From: Heterodera schachtii | Lineage: Eukaryota; Nematoda; Chromadorea; Rhabditida; Heteroderidae | DNA length: 64,000 bases | NCBI GenBank assembly: GCA_023374025.1 | Contig: SIJG01000036.1 | Span: forward strand, 319,426 to 383,425 | Direction of reading: 5' to 3' | In this document: one piece after another, positions 60,414 through 64,000 of the stretch | How positions within the stretch are numbered: the stretch's first letter is position 1 | Layout of the letters: every line of letters begins with the position of its first letter | The notes under the pieces: model-generated | Seen by the model: the letters and a program-made list of their open reading frames with translations, nothing else | Database searches by the model: none | Told to the model about the DNA's origin: nothing | Position numbers and translations under genes: made by a program

Positions 60414-60541
60414 ATGAATCGCTTCTCAACGGCACACAAACTGAACAAAAGCATTGGCATTTACAACCCGAAAAATGCGAACAGTTACAAGCAGCAATTG
60501 CTCGACGTCATCGCTTTGCAGCAGAAGCAAAGTGAAAATGG
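60414..60541 (+). CDS. Probable first exon of an unrecognised gene
   Basis: The ATG at 60414 gives MNRFSTAHKLNKSIGIYNPK and NANSYKQQLLDVIALQQKQS, ending at a consensus donor GGTGAGC. Codon use is protein-like and unlike the AT-rich surroundings. It could be the 5' end of the membrane-protein gene to the right, 2.4 kb away, or belong to exons not seen. Confidence 0.4.
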
Positions 60542-62219
60542 GTGAGCTTTTACTTTTTCGATCATTTGGCATTTTTTGGCTGGCAAAACAAAATAAAATA
60601 ATATTTTATTTTATTTATTTATTTTATCATTTGTTTATATTTTATGAACCCATCTCTTCCTCGCTTATTGAAATTTAACGGATGATAACATTTCCCCTCC
60701 GAGTCCTTAAGTCCCTCGGGCGAAGTGCCATTTCCAAATAGCCAAATGCCCGAGGCATCAGTCGACGGCACTCGAAATTTCGTCTCCCGAAAATGCCAAA
60801 AAGGGTTAAGACAGTGAGTGAACTCGTGAGTTAGGAGTCCAAATGCGGTTAGACGAGGTGGGGAAGGGGGGGGGGAAGGGAATTAGCTTCCCTTTCGCCG
60901 GGGGCGTTTCTCGGAAAAAAGCATTTTCGAAACATTCGCGTGCTTTGAAATGAGCGGGGAAGGCTTTCGTTTGAACAAATGGCACAAAGAATGCCGCCAT
61001 TCAATCGGTGGCGATAAATCCCGACAAATTTTAGTGCCATTTTTGGTTTTCCCAATTAATTCATTCATGTTTTGGCATCCAATAATCCATTTGGCATTCA
61101 TTCCCTTCTCGGCATTTTCAATGCCTCTGATCACTTCCGTTGGCATTCACTTTAGCTCATTTTCCCTTTTGTCCCAATTAGCTTAATTTCATAAAGTATT
61201 TTTTATTTTCAATTTTTCTCCTCATTTTCAATGCCAATTAGCTGATTTGTTGGCCATTTTCCCATTCATTTCACTTTTTGCCAATTGTTTTTTCCCTTTG
61301 TCCCCTCCCGCGTCACTCTTCTCTTCTCGAGAGTGCGGTGTTTTGCCCCGAGATTTGACGGATCGATTCGTGATAAATCACTCTTCTGCTGACATTGCTT
61401 CGGCTGAGTCAAAAATTGGCCGCAATTTGATCCCAGGATGATTCAGAACCGTATTTAACCAACTTTGAAAATTTAAGAATAATAATTTTAAAATAAATAA
61501 TGAATTCGGTAATTTTGTCAAAAACAAAAATTAATTCGCGGGAAAACCAAAAAAAATGACCGAATTTTCAATGGAAATTTCTGTTTTTTTTTTTTTTTTG
61601 GCTTTTCGATGTGAAATCCAAGCTGAGCGGGGCATATGTTACCTCAAATCGCTCGGCTTCCTCATCCATTCGATTAGTTATGCTTTTTATGTCCCCGCAA
61701 AATCTCTCCCTTTTCAAAAGAGTCTTAACGAGTCTTTCAAACATTTTTGGGGGACACTTCGCCACATTTTGCCCGAGGGGTCTTTCAAGTGGGAAAAATC
61801 AAGAGTGAAACAGCCGCGGAGCAGTACAAACGGTGAAAGGGCCTTTTGAGGAACGAAACACCGCCGAAATTACTTTTTTTTTGCGATAAAAAATCAAAAA
61901 AAAAAAAAAACGCACGGCATTGGCCCATTGAATAAAATTGCCAACATTTCGTGTGTTTTCCGTCATACATATTCATCCATTAGTGTTCCCTTTGTTTGTT
62001 TTTTTTGCTAATGACCCCCCAAATTACCCCCCGGCATTTTTATGACCTTTTCCTCCCACACCGTCGCACATTTTGTTGTGTTAAATCCCACCCATAGAAC
62101 CAATTTTTACGAGCTCATTCATTGCTTTCTGTAATGCTTCTCTTTCCTGTTTGTCTCTTCATTTAATATTATTAAAAATTTAAAAATCATTTTCTTTAGT
62201 TTTTAATTCTTCTATTCTT
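60542..62219. other. Gene-poor stretch rich in GGCATT words
   Basis: Many TTGGCATT/AATGCC words occur around 60980-61250, with poly-G at 60868 and T/A runs. No exon is recognised. It may be an intron of the gene whose parts lie at 60414 and 62938. Confidence 0.4.
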
Positions 62220-62560
62220 TTGTGCGTTTCTCTCTCTCTTCTCTATACTCTCTCCCTTCTTCTCTCTCTTTCTCCTTCCCTTTGTCTCTCTCCTCTCTAT
62301 TTCTGTCCATCTATCTCTCTCCTTTCTCTTGGTTTATCTCTCTCCTCTCCTTCTCCATTCTCTCTCTCTCTCCTTCCCTTTATTTCTCCCCTCCCCCTCT
62401 CTCTTTTCTTCTATCTCCCTTCTCTCTATCTCTCTCTACCTCTCTGTCCACACTCTCTCTCTCTCCCTCCTCTCTCTCTCCTCTCTCTCCCTCTCCCTTC
62501 TCTCTCTCCTTCTCCCTTCTCTCTCTCTCTCTCCTCTCTCCCTCCCTTTCGTCTCTACTT
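62220..62560. repeat. (CT)n-rich simple repeat
   Basis: About 340 bases almost entirely C and T on the plus strand (TCTCTC blocks). It gives rise to long open frames in several phases, which are artefacts. Confidence 0.85.
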
Positions 62561-62937
62561 TTATCGTTTGTTCTCTCTTATTTTTTGGCACTTTCTGCCA
62601 GTCCTTCTCACTTTCCTTTTGGCAAGACCGCGTTGGTCTCGTCATTCGTTCGTTTTTTTGACAATAATTCCCCGGGGGCTTTTCCTCTTCCAATGCCATG
62701 CCATCATTTGGTCCAAAACCCATTTGTCAGTGAGAAAAGCGGTGATTCTTAATGCCTTATTGAAATTCACAAACACTAATGCGTTCGTTCATTTTTACTT
62801 AAATTCCTCCGCGATTTCGTCCCTTTGCTGCGCTTTCCTTTCATTCGCCGTGTCTTTGATCCTACCGCTGATTATCTCTAATTACCCTTGCTTGGGGCTT
62901 TATCTTTGCATTTTCTTGCTACATTTGGCATTTTCAG

Positions 62938-64000
62938 CAGCTCTTCTTCAGTCCGTCCCCTTTCTCCCACCGTCGGCCACTGATCCGTTCCCTTTGGTCC
63001 CTTCGGTGTCCGTCCCTCCGCCCACCGAATCGACGGAGTTTGGCAACGGAAATATGAAAAGCAAACACTTCGGAAACGGCGATGGCGAATTGGACATGTT
63101 GTGGGTGAAAAGGGAAAGAGAAAGGAAATGGAAGTGGAAAAAGGGCACAAAAATGCCAAATTTGAGATGAGAAATTACAACCATTGAAAATTCACTTTAT
63201 GATTATTTTAAATTTATTTTTAATTAATATTCCCACTCTCTCTAACCAACAGAATTTCATTTCCTTCAGATTCGGCTTTTTTATTATGAATGGCGCGTGT
63301 ATTGGTCAGTTTATTAATTTATGTCTTTTTACGAATCAAAATTTGAATTATTTAAAATAAAATTTTTTCCATTTATATTTTTTATTCATTTTTATTTTAT
63401 TTTTTTGTTCAGTTTTCTTTCTCCTTTTCGGCGTTTGTGTGATTTGCAATTGCGCCGCCCGAAAGCCCAAATTCCACGGATCAGAAGAAAAGAAAAAGAA
63501 ACCCACCGTTAGCAGGTGAAAATGGAAAATGAAATAACAAAAACAAGGTATTAATTAGTAAATAATAATTAGTGTTAATTAGGCTTGTCGCTGCCATTGC
63601 CCCGGGCGGTTTCTCAGCAAAAGAAAAGGCGAAGGAATCGGTGGCAACGCAAAAAATGGAAGAAAATGGCGGAAACACACCATTATTATTGCCAGAAAAG
63701 TATCAAAAAATTAAATGATTTTATTTTGAAAATTTTCAGAAAAAATTCGGACGACGCAAAGAAAAGCGAAGGGCGAAGGACGGGAAAATCGTTTAGGGTA
63801 AGTCGGATGACCAATAAGCAATTAATTAATTGGCCCATTAGCCATTACAGAGGGTTAATTAACCCAAATAAATCAATACCGTATTTCTTATTACTTTTAG
63901 ACCATATTTTACAGTCTTTGGTTGTCCGTGCGATGGCCGCCTCGCGGGAGGAAATGCCGCAAGGCGCGGCGGACGTCGAGCGGCAGCAAAGCGTTGCCGC
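62938..64000 (+). CDS. Single-pass membrane protein, cut by right edge
   Basis: Exons join in phase across the span. A Pro/Ser/Thr-rich stalk (QSVPFLPPSATDPFPLVPSV and TESTEFGNG, about 62945-63105) is followed by GELDML. A short exon at about 63270-63299 then gives FGFFIMNGACI, and the next exon (about 63412-63515) gives VFFLLFGVCVICNCAARKPK. Together these form one hydrophobic helix followed by Cys and basic residues, a normal stop-transfer. Cytoplasmic exons follow (KFHGSEEKKKKPTVS, then GGFSAKEKAKESVATQKMEE, then RTTQRKAKGEGRENR), and a last one from about 63901 (LVVRAMAASREEMPQGAADV) runs off the window. No family is recognised. Splice choices near 63580 are uncertain. Confidence 0.45.

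Noticed and set aside
62220..62930. Long serine/leucine-rich open frames
   Set aside because: Direct translation of a (CT)n simple repeat; three phases are open at once.

Overview
The window is nuclear DNA of a nematode, most likely a plant-parasitic tylenchid and perhaps a cyst nematode. It is AT-rich, and genes are cut into many short exons by introns of about 45 to 500 bases that begin GT (sometimes GC) and end in TTTCAG-like acceptors. Neighbouring genes lie on either strand with short gaps, and the proteins read best against animal families. The genus is inference; nothing here identifies it directly. || Layout. 1-3701 (-): glycogen phosphorylase, cut by the left edge. 6402-8877 (+): carboxylesterase with a frame break. 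9280-10680 (+): a broken fragment of a condensin HEAT subunit that contains a tRNA-like relic. 11068-12682 (-): pinin. 13078-15776 (+): proteasome ATPase Rpt1. 16143-18709 (-): mitochondrial glutamyl-tRNA synthetase. 19037-20543 (-): CHTOP-like mRNA export factor. 20877-25642 (+): ARID2, the PBAF subunit, with a 788-bp near-perfect hairpin element in the intron that splits its ARID domain. 26641-27042: foldback element. 27147-29658 (+): retropepsin-like gene. 30463-33785 (-): DNA topoisomerase I. 34187-35534 (+): unknown charged protein. 35550-36005: MITE. 36186-36497 (-): SMIM20/MITRAC7. 37015-38561 (-): GOLPH3. 39212-40647 (+): S-formylglutathione hydrolase with several frame breaks. 40985-43305 (-): GLUT-type sugar transporter. 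44659-45695 (-): candidate secreted cysteine-rich protein. 45.7-50.4 kb: gene-poor, repeat-rich. 50488-53220 (+): endophilin A. 53697-54744 (-): possible RNA polymerase I RPA43-like protein. 55226-56848 (+): small membrane protein hosting another MITE in an intron. 56.8-62.9 kb: gene-poor, with low-complexity tracts. From about 62.94 kb to the right edge (+): a single-pass membrane protein, cut by the edge. || Most genes are housekeeping and share no pathway: nuclear chromatin and RNA (ARID2, TOP1, PNN, CHTOP), protein turnover (RPT1), mitochondria (EARS2, SMIM20), membrane traffic (GOLPH3, endophilin) and carbon metabolism (glycogen phosphorylase, GLUT). There is no sign of a functional cluster or of prokaryotic DNA. 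|| The most unusual content lies between and inside genes. Three short non-autonomous elements have clean 8-bp target duplications, as hAT-type elements do. One hairpin element has TA duplications. Several related foldback copies share a core sequence. Three genes use GC-AG introns. A retropepsin-like gene reads APG where the catalytic DTG is expected. Several otherwise recognisable genes (ESD, carboxylesterase, condensin fragment, the 34-kb unknown) carry small frame breaks that are either decay or residual assembly errors.
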